NCBI GenBank assembly: GCA_012103455.1 | Contig: WLWT01000001.1 | Coordinates: 1,040,001-1,104,000 of the forward strand | DNA: 64,000 bases | Direction: 5' to 3' | Source: Gammaproteobacteria bacterium | GTDB lineage: Bacteria > Pseudomonadota > Gammaproteobacteria > HK1 | Shown: one piece after another, positions 9,004 through 17,991 of the stretch | Layout: every line of letters starts with the position of its first letter | Numbering within the stretch: the first letter of the stretch is position 1 | Position numbers and translations under genes: made by a program | Notes under the pieces: model-generated | The model's database searches: none | The model's input: only the letters and a program-made list of their open reading frames with translations | Told to the model about the DNA's origin: nothing

Positions 9004-9020
9004 CGTTCATTGCGTGAACA
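9004..9020. promoter_or_regulatory. Inverted-repeat operator upstream of the left-arm genes
   Basis: CGTTCA-TTGCG-TGAACA forms an inverted repeat with arms GTTCA and TGAAC and a 5-bp spacer, about 110 bp before the WbpE-like start. The same arrangement, TGTTCA-N5-TGAACA, overlaps the start codon of the EPS-type regulator remnant at 11686. The two sites are probably targets of the same regulator. This is an inference from similarity of two sites. Confidence 0.5.
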
Positions 9021-9109
9021 CTGTAGCGCAATCGGTTGATATTAGGCCAGAAGCTAAGGCGTCTGCGGTTGCTCCGCCGCCAGTGAGATTGGGCTGGCCG
9101 CGAACCGAT

Positions 9110-9850
9110 TCAATCCGCGTTCGGGTGAGGTTTCCTCAGCACTACGAAAAGGCGAAAGCCCAGCCAGCGCCTCAGCATCGAAGGCGCCAACGCCTCGGCG
9201 CTCAAGCACGCACCTAGCATGAAATTGGGCAATAATCTCCACGGCCTGAAGCCACCGGACAGCGGGTAACTCGGAAACCCAAGCCAGTCGAGGTGCGCGA
9301 CTTCAAAGTGCTTGATGCGCGAGAGGGCTCTACCCACGCCTTGGTCGAACAGGAGCGTTGGAATGGCTTGGTTCGAATCGAACGGATCGCTGCCAGACAG
9401 GGCAGAATCTGCGAACACATCTGCATGCATGTCGATCGGCTCTGGATGAGCGGCCCCGTATATCACCCGACTCAAGGGGGATATTCCGGGCTCCAGCATG
9501 ACCAGGCGCCCACCTGCTTCCAGGACCCGCGCCGCCTCTTCGAGAAACCGGAATGGCTGGCGGATATGATGTAGGACGTCCAGCAAGACGAGATTGCCGA
9601 CGCTGTCATCTGCGAGCGGTAGCCGCTCCGCGTCGCCGACCAGGTCTACCCACGGCGAGGCCACGATATCGATACTGAGAATATCGGGATAGCTTGACTT
9701 GAGGCTGGCGCACCCCGCGCCGATCTCGGCAATGGAACCCCGACCGCACTGCTGGATCAGCATCTGATGATAGTGGCCGTATAGCGCGCGTATGAGCGGT
9801 TTGCGGTCCCACACCAGGCGCTGTTCGTCGAGGTGCTGGAGCGTGTCCAA
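9110..9850 (-). CDS. Class I SAM-dependent methyltransferase (Methyltransf_11 type)
   Basis: The 246-residue frame starts at a TTG (9850) with AGGA about 11 bases upstream. It contains SIAEIGAGCASLKSSYPDIL (motif I in a variant form, EIGAG), LSIDIVASPWVDLVGDAERLP and NLVLLDVLHHIRQPFRFLEE, then RVLEAGGRLVMLEPGISPLS. The LHHI segment and the long C-terminal part after LEPGISPLSRVIYGAAHPE are typical of methyltransferases near polysaccharide genes whose acceptors are unknown. It lies about 170 bp upstream of the WbpE-like gene, with the candidate operator between, so it may be transcribed separately. Confidence 0.8.
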   Translation of the reverse strand: MDTLQHLDEQRLVWDRKPLIRALYGHYHQMLIQQCGRGSIAEIGAGCASLKSSYPDILSIDIVASPWVDLVGDAERLPLADDSVGNLVLLDVLHHIRQPFRFLEEAARVLEAGGRLVMLEPGISPLSRVIYGAAHPEPIDMHADVFADSALSGSDPFDSNQAIPTLLFDQGVGRALSRIKHFEVAHLDWLGFPSYPLSGGFRPWRLLPNFMLGACLSAEALAPSMLRRWLGFRLFVVLRKPHPNAD

Positions 9851-9889
9851 CGTTGGTCGTTTCCTGATGGGAGTATTGCAACTGCGAAT

Positions 9890-10275
9890 CGGTTTGCATA
9901 TCGCCGCGTGCCTAGTCGAAACCGAGCCAAACAGCGTCCGCTTTGCCTTTGCCCGGTTGCTTGAAGACCTTGATATCCTTATCGAGATAAGCGTCTCTTA
10001 CCCGCTCAGCTTCTTCGAAAGTTCCATCCTGACTTCCGCCTTCCACGTAGATGACTTCCAAATCAGACGTAAACTCAGGAAGTCACCGGCTCGCTAGCTC
10101 AATAATGGCCCAGGCAGCGAGGCTATGCCATCGGCGTCCTCGATGTCTCTTACTTCGAACGTCATCGCTGGGTGTCGGTTGCCGCCACCGCGGCCATTGC
10201 CGGGCTCAGATCGACGCCGACGCCTCGAATACGCGACGACGCGACAGATTCGGCATGATCCAAGATGGTTCGCTT
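9890..10275 (-). pseudogene. Decayed GT2 glycosyltransferase with methyltransferase-like part
   Basis: Minus-strand reading shows two recognisable pieces. At about 10060-9895 the frame reads SDLEVIYVEGGSQDGTFEEA and then KVFKQPGKGKADAVWLGFD before a stop and ARGDM. This matches the VEG(x)S-DGT and GKGKGDAV motifs of family 2 glycosyltransferases. At about 10275-10120 frames read RGVGVDLSPAMAAVAATDTQ and TFEVRDIEDADGIASLPG, like motifs II and III of a SAM methyltransferase. Stops and frame changes separate the pieces. It may be one former bifunctional gene or two neighbours. It occupies the gap between the two arms of the locus. Confidence 0.6.
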
Positions 10276-10428
10276 GCGAGTTGAATGCGGGTGCGACATG
10301 GTTCTCGGTATAGGGGTAGGTTTCGGTTATTCGACATCACGGGGTCGGTGTACGCGACGCGAGCGCACGGTAGTCTAAGTTATCTGGGTAGTAAATTTAT
10401 CCGGGTAGTAAATACTGCGGAGGTGTTC

Positions 10429-11187
10429 ATGAATTCGATAGATGTGGAGGCAATGCGCCAGGTTGCTGAAGCGACGGCGGTCCAGGCGGGGCGCCTGCTC
10501 GTGGCCCGGCGACAAGCGTGGGCCACGGCTGAATCGTCGAATGAGCACGACGTTAAACTTACAGGTGACCGGGGTGCGGAGGCTATTGCCGCGGCCCTAT
10601 TGACGCGCGCTAGCGGTATCGGTGTCTACAGCGAAGAGGCGGGCTACATCGGCGGTCGGTCGGGAGAGTTTACCTGGGTGTTGGATCCGCTGGACGGCAG
10701 CGCGAACTATCTTCGTGGTGTGCCGTTATGCTGCGTGTCAATTGCCCTTTGCCGCAATAACGAGCCGGTGCTGGGAGTTATCCACGACTTCAGTCGGAAC
10801 GAGACATTTTCTGGTCTTGTCGGGATGGGGGCCTGGCTTAACGACGCGGATATGCGGGTCTCGAGCATTTCCAACGCATCGGAAGCTACCCTTGCGACCG
10901 GATTTCCGGCCGCACTCGACCATGACTCGGAGCAGCTGGCGGCCTATATCAATGATGTCCGCTCGTTCCGAAAGGTTCGCAGCCTGGGCACTGCCGCACT
11001 GATGCTCGCGTATGTTGCGTCGGGGCGGATGGACGTCTATCGCGAACACGCCGTTCGGTTCTGGGATGTGGCGGCCGGCATGGCCCTGGTCTTGGCCGCC
11101 GGTGGCAAGATCGATGTGACGCTTTCGAGTGCCGGCTTCGACGCCAAGCTGGACCTGATCGCCTGGAACGGCAAGGTGCCGGTCTGA
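10429..11187 (+). CDS. Inositol monophosphatase family phosphatase (CysQ/SuhB-like)
   Basis: The 252-residue protein starts at ATG 10429 with GGAGGTG upstream; the longer frame has no ribosome site. The family's metal-binding motifs are present: YSEEAG (Glu ligand), WVLDPLDGSANYLRG (DPxDG(S/T)) and FWDVAAGMALVLAAGG (WD). KLTGDRGAEA corresponds to the usual KxDGSxVT-D loop. Such enzymes hydrolyse inositol phosphates, 3-prime-phosphoadenosine phosphate, or sugar phosphates using magnesium. At the head of a polysaccharide arm, a phosphatase acting on a sugar phosphate or on PAP from sulfation is plausible. The substrate is not deducible. It is followed by a 140-bp MITE. Confidence 0.88.
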   Translation: MNSIDVEAMRQVAEATAVQAGRLLVARRQAWATAESSNEHDVKLTGDRGAEAIAAALLTRASGIGVYSEEAGYIGGRSGEFTWVLDPLDGSANYLRGVPLCCVSIALCRNNEPVLGVIHDFSRNETFSGLVGMGAWLNDADMRVSSISNASEATLATGFPAALDHDSEQLAAYINDVRSFRKVRSLGTAALMLAYVASGRMDVYREHAVRFWDVAAGMALVLAAGGKIDVTLSSAGFDAKLDLIAWNGKVPV

Positions 11188-11294
11188 GGCGCAAGCCGAT
11201 ACGTAACGAACCTAGAAAGTCAACATTGCTTGCTCTGTTTTGAGGTGCGGATTGTCGATAACGCTCGCCTTGCTGGGCGGTTCAAACCACTAGC

Positions 11295-11435
11295 GGGCGC
11301 CTGCTAAAAACAGTCATTGTTTCGTGAATGCAAGGAAGCACCGCGCGCAGAACCGCAGTGTCTAGGTGACACCTGAGGATTCGAGCATGGAGCTGACGCC
11401 GCAATCGCGGAAAAAGTGCATTTTCAGAGGTGCCC
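11295..11435. mobile_element. MITE (family A) with TAGC target duplication
   Basis: A 141-bp non-coding element has ends GGGCGCCTGCTAAAAA and CAGAGGTGCCC and is flanked by TAGC on both sides. Its inside (TGAATGCAAGGAAGCACC, then CTGACGCCGCAATCGCGG) matches the other copies in the window in reverse orientation. Confidence 0.9.
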
Positions 11436-11673
11436 TAGCGCTTAGGAAGTACTCGCTCGCCAGAGAACCGGTATGGTGGGCCGCGCGGCAGTGTAGTTTC
11501 GTAAGATTGACCACAACTGATTGCCGGGTATTGAGACGTGATTGCGTTGAAGGGGACCAACTATTGGTCTAGCCTATCGTGGCGTGGTGCGGCAACGATT
11601 TTGAAATCGACAATCCGTACTTCAACCGACCAAACGGACAGGCCGAATTGAAGATATCACGGCGTGTGGATAT

Positions 11674-11694
11674 AGTGTTCATACTGTGAACACT
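11674..11694. promoter_or_regulatory. Operator-like palindrome over the regulator start codon
   Basis: AGTGTTCA-TACTG-TGAACACT is a perfect 8-bp inverted repeat with a 5-bp spacer, and the GTG start of the regulator remnant (11686) lies inside it. This placement is typical of autoregulation. A related site lies at 9004-9020. Confidence 0.55.
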
Positions 11695-11835
11695 CATGCA
11701 AAAGATAACTCGCTGACGCTCAGTTTGCTCGAGGCAATCGATGGCTCTAGCGATGTAACGCAGCGTCACCTTGCACAGCGCCTCGGCGTCGCGCTCGGAT
11801 TTGACGTCTGCATTGTGGCCGGTCTCGAGTAGCCA
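11686..11835 (+). pseudogene. Truncated EPS-associated MarR-type regulator
   Basis: The frame from GTG 11686 reads VNTHAKDNSLTLSLLEAIDG and then VTQRHLAQRLGVALGFDV before a stop, about 49 residues in total. The LLxxL...TQRxLAxxLGxALG pattern is the first part of the winged helix in EPS-associated MarR family regulators, where the recognition helix and wing should follow. Here the frame ends at once, so the protein is probably non-functional. A following stretch (QATYAALIDKIGASRVRVPD) could be an unrelated remnant. The surrounding 11436-12055 otherwise shows nothing I can support. It marks an old promoter region in front of the right arm. Confidence 0.5.
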
Positions 11836-12055
11836 CAAGCTACGTATGCAGCGCTGATCGACAAGATTGGCGCATCCCGTGTTCGCGTACCCGACGTGCT
11901 GGGCATTCAGTCAGCCGCTTGCGACGCTGAGGCTAAATGACTGGGACATTCGCCAGCGGCTACGCCTATTGCGCTGCGTAGCCGGGCAAATTTGGCCGTC
12001 ACCAGCGACCCCGCACCAGGTGCTGGGAACTTCGGCACCCTAGAAGACAAATGCA

Positions 12056-13654
12056 ATGGTAGATGAGTTGACAGCTCGGACGGTCCCGCGCGTTGCAGTT
12101 GCAGGCTCCGGTTATTGGGGACGCAATCTCGTACGAAATTTCCATGCACTCGGCGCGCTCGAAGCAATCTGCGACTCGCGACCCGAGACCTTGCAAGAGC
12201 TTGCCGATAAGCACGAAGGAGTGCGCACGACGGGCTCCTATGCAGACCTACTCTCGGATCCGGATATTGAAGGCATTGTCGTTGCCACGCCGGCGGCCGC
12301 GCATGTCGAAATGGTTCGTGAAGCATTGCTGGCCAGAAAAGATGTGTTCGTCGAGAAACCGCTCGCGTTGACCGACGCAGATGGGCGCGAGCTTGCGCGC
12401 CTGGCCCGCGAACGAGCGCGCGTGCTCATGGTAGGACACCTGCTTTGGTACCACCCTGCAGTACGCTCTTTGAAGCAACTTATCTCGGAGGGCAAGCTTG
12501 GCCGGGTTCAGTACGTCTACTCGAATCGGCTCAATATGGGCAAGCTGCGGACGGAAGAAAATGTCCTGTGGTCTTTCGCGCCTCACGATGTATCGGTGAT
12601 TTTGGGACTGCTCGACGAAATGCCTGAAAGTGTGCAGGCTCAAGGCGGCAATTTCCTGCACCAGAGCGTTGCTGATACGACGGTATCGCTGTTGAACTTC
12701 GCGAGCGGAGTTCGTGCCCATATATTCGTCTCCTGGCTACATCCGTTTAAAGAGCAAAAGCTTGTGATCGTGGGGTCCGAGCAGATGGCTGTCTTTGATG
12801 ACACGGCGTCATGGCCGGATAAGCTGACGCTTTACCCGCATACGGTGCAATGGAGCGGCGCGATACCGGTGGCGCAGAAAGCGGATGCCACACGAGTGCC
12901 GTTGACGGAAACCGAGCCGCTACGCGATGAGTGCGCGCACTTCTTGGACTGTGTCCGCGAGCGAGCACGGCCGAACACAGATGCCGATGAGGGTGTTCGT
13001 GTCCTGGGTGTGCTCAACGCGTGCCAGCAAGCGCTCGCCAGCGGCGCGTCCGTCAGCGTTGCGAAGGTGCGCGCCGAGCCTGACCGCTTCTTTGCACATG
13101 ACAGTGCTGTCGTCGATGCTGGCGTCGAAATTGGACAGGGCACCAAGGTGTGGCACTTTTCTCACCTGCTGAGCGGAACCGTCATTGGCGAGGCCTGCAG
13201 CATCGGTCAAAATGTCATGATAGGTCCGGACGTCATAATCGGTCACAACTGCAAGATTCAGAACAACGTTTCTCTATATAAAGGGGTCACGTTAGAAGAC
13301 GGCGTCTTCTGTGGTCCATCGTGCGTCTTCACCAATGTCATAAACCCGCGTGCAGAAGTCGAGCGCAAGGCGCAGTTCCAGGCCACGCTCGTAAAGCGTG
13401 GCGCAACTATAGGTGCCAATGCCACCATTGTTTGCGGGCACACGCTGGGTGAATACTGTTTTATCGCCGCTGGCGCCGTGGTCGCGTGCAACGTGCCTGA
13501 CTACGGCTTGATGGTCGGGGTGCCGGCTCGCCGCGTCGGGTGGATGAGCGCAGCTGGAGGGCGACTCGGTGAGGACCTCGTCTGTCCGATAGATGGCACC
13601 CAGTATCAGGAACTCGACTCGGAACGACTCGAGCGCGTCTCCAGTTCGGTTTAG
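12056..13654 (+). CDS. Fused Gfo/Idh/MocA oxidoreductase and hexapeptide N-acetyltransferase (WbpB-WbpD-like)
   Basis: The 532-residue protein has two enzymes in one chain. Residues about 10-330 are a Gfo/Idh/MocA dehydrogenase with the NAD loop [20 protein letters not shown] and [14 protein letters not shown] (the EKP motif). Residues about 340-510 are a left-handed beta-helix acetyltransferase with [55 protein letters not shown] and the final [11 protein letters not shown]. In separate form these are WbpB (UDP-GlcNAc-uronate 3-dehydrogenase) and WbpD (3-N-acetyltransferase). They act before and after the WbpE-like aminotransferase found at 7773. No UDP-GlcNAc 6-dehydrogenase (WbpA) is in the window. 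The C-terminal [10 protein letters not shown] tail resembles a short added zinc-ribbon-like segment without its cysteines. Confidence 0.92.
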   Translation: MVDELTARTVPRVAVAGSGYWGRNLVRNFHALGALEAICDSRPETLQELADKHEGVRTTGSYADLLSDPDIEGIVVATPAAAHVEMVREALLARKDVFVEKPLALTDADGRELARLARERARVLMVGHLLWYHPAVRSLKQLISEGKLGRVQYVYSNRLNMGKLRTEENVLWSFAPHDVSVILGLLDEMPESVQAQGGNFLHQSVADTTVSLLNFASGVRAHIFVSWLHPFKEQKLVIVGSEQMAVFDDTASWPDKLTLYPHTVQWSGAIPVAQKADATRVPLTETEPLRDECAHFLDCVRERARPNTDADEGVRVLGVLNACQQALASGASVSVAKVRAEPDRFFAHDSAVVDAGVEIGQGTKVWHFSHLLSGTVIGEACSIGQNVMIGPDVIIGHNCKIQNNVSLYKGVTLEDGVFCGPSCVFTNVINPRAEVERKAQFQATLVKRGATIGANATIVCGHTLGEYCFIAAGAVVACNVPDYGLMVGVPARRVGWMSAAGGRLGEDLVCPIDGTQYQELDSERLERVSSSV

Positions 13655-13660
13655 GGCGCC

Positions 13661-14809
13661 GTGCGAATACCGCTTGTCTATGTCGTCGGCGGCTTTGGCA
13701 TCGGTGGGACCGAGCGTCATCTGTCATTGATACTGCCTCGGTTGCAGGCGCGCGGTTGGGACGTGCACGTGGCTGGCATTGGACCAGATGGCCCCTTCAG
13801 TGAGCCGATCAGGGACGCCGGTATCGAGGTCGAACTGATATCAGTCGAACCGCCATGTGCAGGTATCCCGAAAGTGCGAGCCATCGCGATGCTGGCAGCA
13901 CAGACTCGCGCAGTCCGCCGATGCTTCGAACAGGTGAGCCCGCGGCTAATCCACTGCTTTTTACCTTCGCCTTGCATCGTTGGATGGCTCGCGCGACGCG
14001 CTGATCACGGCAAGCTCATCATGAGCCGGCGCGCGCAAAGGGCGCGTCCGGAAGCATTTCTCGGTGAACGCACCGCTGAGATTCGAGCACTGCGTCGCGC
14101 GGATGCTGTGCTGGGTCACTCGAGTCAGGTGATAGGCGAGCTGCGCGAAGATGGTGTGGCGGCTGATCGGTTGCACCACATTCCAAATGGTATTGACGCG
14201 ACGCCGTATGTCGAAAAGAAGACGCGCCAGGACTTGCGTCGCGATTACGGCTTCGACGAAAACGACTTGGTATTGGTGTGTGTCGCGAATCTCATCGATT
14301 ACAAAGGCCACGATGTTCTGATCAAGGCGTTGGCACGCCTTCCGGACCAGAAGGCGAGCTGGCGCGCAGTGTTTATTGGCAGCGGTGATACGCAGTACAT
14401 CGACGAACTAGGTCGGCTGGCGAGTAGTTTGGGTATCGGGCATCGAATCGGCTTTGCAGGGCGACGCTCCGATGTGCCAGGGTGGCTCCAGGCTGCTGAC
14501 GTCGGCGTTCTCGCTTCTAGGCACGAAGGATTCTCCAATGCCGTGCTTGAGTATATGGCCGCAGGGTTACCCGTGGTGGCGACGGACGTTGGGGGCAATC
14601 GCGACGCAGTCATGCACGGTAATACAGGGCTGCTGGTGCCGGCGGGAGACGTAGATGCACTGGCCGGTGCACTGCTCCGCCTGGCCGATGACGTGAGCCT
14701 TCGACGCACGCTGGGCGCTGCGAGTGCGGCCCGTGTCGAGACGACGTACGCATTGGACCGGATCGTGGACCGGTATGACGAGTTGTATCGGAGCCTGCTC
14801 GATGCGTGA
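13661..14809 (+). CDS. GT4 family glycosyltransferase
   Basis: The 382-residue GT-B enzyme starts at GTG 13661, seven bases after the upstream stop. The N-terminal domain has VVGGFGIGGTERHLSLILPR. The C-terminal domain has LVLVCVANLIDYKGHDVLIK, RIGFAGRRSDVPGWLQAADV and the GT4 donor-binding set SRHEGFSNAVLEYMAAGLPV (E-x7-E). It transfers a sugar from a nucleotide donor, with retention of configuration, to a growing lipid-linked glycan on the cytoplasmic face of the membrane. It shares clear similarity with the next gene, which it overlaps by 8 bases, so the pair probably arose by duplication. Confidence 0.92.
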   Translation: MRIPLVYVVGGFGIGGTERHLSLILPRLQARGWDVHVAGIGPDGPFSEPIRDAGIEVELISVEPPCAGIPKVRAIAMLAAQTRAVRRCFEQVSPRLIHCFLPSPCIVGWLARRADHGKLIMSRRAQRARPEAFLGERTAEIRALRRADAVLGHSSQVIGELREDGVAADRLHHIPNGIDATPYVEKKTRQDLRRDYGFDENDLVLVCVANLIDYKGHDVLIKALARLPDQKASWRAVFIGSGDTQYIDELGRLASSLGIGHRIGFAGRRSDVPGWLQAADVGVLASRHEGFSNAVLEYMAAGLPVVATDVGGNRDAVMHGNTGLLVPAGDVDALAGALLRLADDVSLRRTLGAASAARVETTYALDRIVDRYDELYRSLLDA

Positions 14810-16055
14810 GGCAAACCAACGCGAAGCGACCGGGCGTGCTCGGATTCTGGTGGTGATCGGCAGTCTGAACCGTGGCGGAACAGAACAGCATCTGCTGCAG
14901 GTGATGCCGCGCCTAGACCGGCGCCGTTTCGTCGTCGAAGTATTCACGCTTGCGGAGCAGGGTGCACTGGCCGGTGACATGTGCGAACAGGGTATTGGTG
15001 TGATCAAGCCCTGGATCGCCGGCGGGCATCGTAACCTGCTGTTCAGGGCCTCGCGCATTGTGCTGATTGCGTTTCAGCTGTGGTTGCATGCCTTGCGTAC
15101 TCGTCCGCGAATCATGCACTGCTTTTTGCCGGCCAGCTATCTGATCGGGTTGCCGGTCGCTATTTTGGCAGGCGTGCGGATTCGGCTGATGAGCCGGCGC
15201 AGCCTGAATGTCTATCAACAGGCGCGCCCGGCGCTGGCACGCCTGGAACACTGGATGCATCGCTTCACGCGTGCGGTCACCGGTAACTCCCGCAGGGTTG
15301 TCGGGGAACTTATCAATGAAGGCGTCGCACCTGATCGGATCGCGCTTATCTACAATGGAATACACGTCAATGCGCTCAGGAATAGTTCTGCTCGCACGGC
15401 ACTACGCCGGCAGATAGGAATAGCATCAGAGACACTCGTCTTGACCATCGTTGCAAATCTTATCCCTTACAAAGGGCATCAGGATCTGCTCCGCGCGATG
15501 GCGCAGGCGCGCGAGCAGATACAACAGGAATGGGCCTTGTTGATCGTCGGCCGTGACGATGGCATCGGTCAGATGCTTGCGGACCTCGCGACCGACCTTG
15601 GCATCGGCGCCAACGTACAGTTCCTCGGCGAGCGCGGTGACGTTGGAGAGATCTTTGCCATGAGTGACATCGCTTTGCTGGTATCCCATCAAGAAGGGTT
15701 TTCAAACGCAGTACTGGAAGCGATGACCGAGGGGGTGCCACTCATCGTGACTGACGTCGGCGGCAATGCGGAGGCCGTCGTCGATGGTCAAACCGGAAGG
15801 GTGGTGCCGCCCCACGCGCCTGACGCTCTGGCAACGGCCATAGTCGAATTGGCCAATGACCCGCCGCGCCGCGGCCAGATGGGACGGGCTGCCCGAATGC
15901 GTGTTGAAGATCTCTTCAGCGAGGCGCGCTGCGTGGATGCCTACAACGAACTCTATGCTGCCGTACTGGCAGGTTTGCCAGTGTCAGGCGCTGCTCCCGG
16001 CGCTGTCGCAAGCAACTGTTTGCAAAGCGCACCGGCTGAACGCGAGGAGACCTGA
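14802..16055 (+). CDS. GT4 family glycosyltransferase (paralogue of the preceding gene)
   Basis: The protein has 417 residues from ATG 14802; earlier in-frame Mets lie inside the upstream gene. It contains VVIGSLNRGGTEQHLLQVMP, LTIVANLIPYKGHQDLLRAM, VQFLGERGDVGEIFAMSDIA and SHQEGFSNAVLEAMTEGVPL, the same landmarks as the gene before it. The two probably add two successive residues of the repeat unit. The C-terminus extends past the fold with a short Ala-rich tail (AAPGAVASNCLQSAPAE). Its start overlaps the upstream stop, so translation is coupled. The sugar specificity is unknown. Confidence 0.92.
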   Translation: MREANQREATGRARILVVIGSLNRGGTEQHLLQVMPRLDRRRFVVEVFTLAEQGALAGDMCEQGIGVIKPWIAGGHRNLLFRASRIVLIAFQLWLHALRTRPRIMHCFLPASYLIGLPVAILAGVRIRLMSRRSLNVYQQARPALARLEHWMHRFTRAVTGNSRRVVGELINEGVAPDRIALIYNGIHVNALRNSSARTALRRQIGIASETLVLTIVANLIPYKGHQDLLRAMAQAREQIQQEWALLIVGRDDGIGQMLADLATDLGIGANVQFLGERGDVGEIFAMSDIALLVSHQEGFSNAVLEAMTEGVPLIVTDVGGNAEAVVDGQTGRVVPPHAPDALATAIVELANDPPRRGQMGRAARMRVEDLFSEARCVDAYNELYAAVLAGLPVSGAAPGAVASNCLQSAPAEREET

Positions 16056-16062
16056 AAAGGCG

Positions 16063-17991
16063 ATGTGTGGCATCACCGGACTATTGACGAAGCGGGGAGG
16101 CACACGTGACGCGCTATCCGCGCGAGTGCGTGCCTATGCGGACACGCTCCAGCATCGAGGACCAGACTCGCACGGAGTCTGGGTAGATGCGCAGGCGGGC
16201 GTTGGATTGGGGCACAGAAGACTTGCCATCGTAGACCTGAGCCCGGCCGGACATCAGCCAATGGTGTCATCGTGCCAGCGTCTAGTCATGTCGTACAACG
16301 GCGAGATCTATAACGCAGATGAACTGCGCACGAATCTGGAATATGCCGGCCGTACCCTGCGCGGCACGTCTGATTCGGAGGTGTTGCTCGAAGCCTGCGC
16401 GCAGTGGGGCATTGCGCGCGCGGTAAGCCAGTGCATAGGTATGTTTGCCTTTGCGATATGGGATCAGCACCAACGCGCGCTTACGCTAGGGCGCGACCGG
16501 CTCGGAATCAAACCTATCTACTACGGGGATATCGACGGTGAATTCTGGTTCGGTTCGGAGTTGAAGCCAATCTTGCAGCAGGCGCGTGTCAGACCTCGGA
16601 TCAACGCAGATGCGGTGCAAGGATTCATGCGCCACGGTTATGTACCGGCGCCGCTGTCAATACTCGAAGGCGTTTACAAGCTTCCAGGTGGTGCCTTGCT
16701 CCGTGTGGCGCTGGACGGCGGCCCAGAAGTGGAGCAGTTCTGGTCGTTGGATAGCGTCATCGAGCGGGCGCGGGCGCAACCCCGCGACTGGTCAGACGCG
16801 GAGCGGGTCGCTGCACTCAAGGACTTGCTGCTGGACGCTGTTGGCAAGCGCATGGTCGCCGACGTGCCGCTCGGCGCGTTCCTGTCAGGAGGGATAGACT
16901 CATCTACGGTCGTCGCTCTCATGCAGGCGCAAAGTGCGCAGCCAGTGCGCACCTTTTCGATCGGTTTCTCCGAGCAAGGCTATGACGAGGCTGCGCACGC
17001 GGCGGCCGTGGCACAGCATTTGGGTACCGAACATACCGAGCTGTACGTCGAGCCGGCACACGCCTTTGATGTCATCCCCAGGCTGCCGGAAATGTATGAC
17101 GAGCCGTTTGCGGATTCGTCGCAAGTGCCTACGTTTCTGGTCTGCGAACTGACCCGTCAGCATGTGACCGTATCGTTGTCAGGTGATGGCGGCGACGAAC
17201 TTTTTGCCGGATACAACCGCTACACGTTTGGTGACATGCTACTCACGCGCATCGGCTGCGTACCTGGCTCTTTGCGCAATCTTGCGGCGTGGGGGGTTCA
17301 CCGACTGTCGCCCGGCACCTGGGATGCACTGAGCCGAATTTTGCCCGCCCGGGTGCGGCCCGGTGGGTTTGGCGACAAGCTCTACAAGGTGGCGGATTTC
17401 GTCACCGCATCGCCCGATGCTGTTTATCGTCAGCTCGTGAGCCTTTGGGACGATCCGAGCCGGGTGGTGCTCGCTGGTCAGGAATCTAGGGGCGTACTCT
17501 GGCAACAAGACCGGCTGTCTCAGTTGGATGGGGCAGCGGAGTGGATGCAATACGCTGACACGTTGACCTATCTGCCCGATGACATCCTGCACAAAGTCGA
17601 TCGCGCCAGCATGGCTGTTTCGCTGGAGGCGCGTGTTCCTTTGCTGGACCACCGCGTCGTCGAGATGGCTTGGGGTTTGCCGATGCGATGCAAGATTCGC
17701 GACGGACAGAGCAAGTGGCTGCTACGTCAGGTGCTCTACGAATATGTCCCGTCAGCTCTCATTGACCGTCCCAAGATGGGGTTTGGAGTGCCGCTCGAGC
17801 ATTGGCTACGCGGGCCGCTCCGGGACTGGGCTGAATCGTTGCTCGAGCCTTTCGCACTCGGCGTCGATGGCCTGCTGAATGTCGATCTGATACGCGAACG
17901 CTGGCGCGAGCATCTTAGCGCAAGGCGTAACTGGCACTATCCACTATGGAACGTTCTGATGCTGCAGGCATGGCGCCAGCGGTGGAATTGA
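16063..17991 (+). CDS. asnB: Asparagine synthase-like glutamine amidotransferase (second copy)
   Basis: The protein has 642 residues from ATG 16063, which puts Cys2 of MCGITGLL at the N-terminus; 69 codons of upstream open frame belong to the glycosyltransferase region. It has LQHRGPDSHGV, GHRRLAIVDLSPAGHQPM, MSYNGEIYN, the synthetase loop GAFLSGGIDSSTVVALM, LSGDGGDELFAGYNRY, HKVDRASMAVSLEARVPLLD and PKMGFGVPL. All are standard for AsnB-type enzymes of exopolysaccharide loci. Compared with the copy at 2409 it is closer to the usual consensus. It is eight bases downstream of a glycosyltransferase gene and overlaps the ligase gene, so it is part of the glycan operon. Amidation of a uronic acid is the likely role, by analogy with WbpS. 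Confidence 0.92.
   Translation: MCGITGLLTKRGGTRDALSARVRAYADTLQHRGPDSHGVWVDAQAGVGLGHRRLAIVDLSPAGHQPMVSSCQRLVMSYNGEIYNADELRTNLEYAGRTLRGTSDSEVLLEACAQWGIARAVSQCIGMFAFAIWDQHQRALTLGRDRLGIKPIYYGDIDGEFWFGSELKPILQQARVRPRINADAVQGFMRHGYVPAPLSILEGVYKLPGGALLRVALDGGPEVEQFWSLDSVIERARAQPRDWSDAERVAALKDLLLDAVGKRMVADVPLGAFLSGGIDSSTVVALMQAQSAQPVRTFSIGFSEQGYDEAAHAAAVAQHLGTEHTELYVEPAHAFDVIPRLPEMYDEPFADSSQVPTFLVCELTRQHVTVSLSGDGGDELFAGYNRYTFGDMLLTRIGCVPGSLRNLAAWGVHRLSPGTWDALSRILPARVRPGGFGDKLYKVADFVTASPDAVYRQLVSLWDDPSRVVLAGQESRGVLWQQDRLSQLDGAAEWMQYADTLTYLPDDILHKVDRASMAVSLEARVPLLDHRVVEMAWGLPMRCKIRDGQSKWLLRQVLYEYVPSALIDRPKMGFGVPLEHWLRGPLRDWAESLLEPFALGVDGLLNVDLIRERWREHLSARRNWHYPLWNVLMLQAWRQRWN

Noticed and set aside
11366..11572. 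68-residue plus-strand open frame
   Set aside because: Its first half lies in the MITE and equals the translated MITE sequence seen in other copies; no family, no ribosome site.
15856..16062. N-terminal extension of the second asparagine synthase
   Set aside because: The enzyme needs Cys2 at its N-terminus; the extension overlaps the glycosyltransferase gene.
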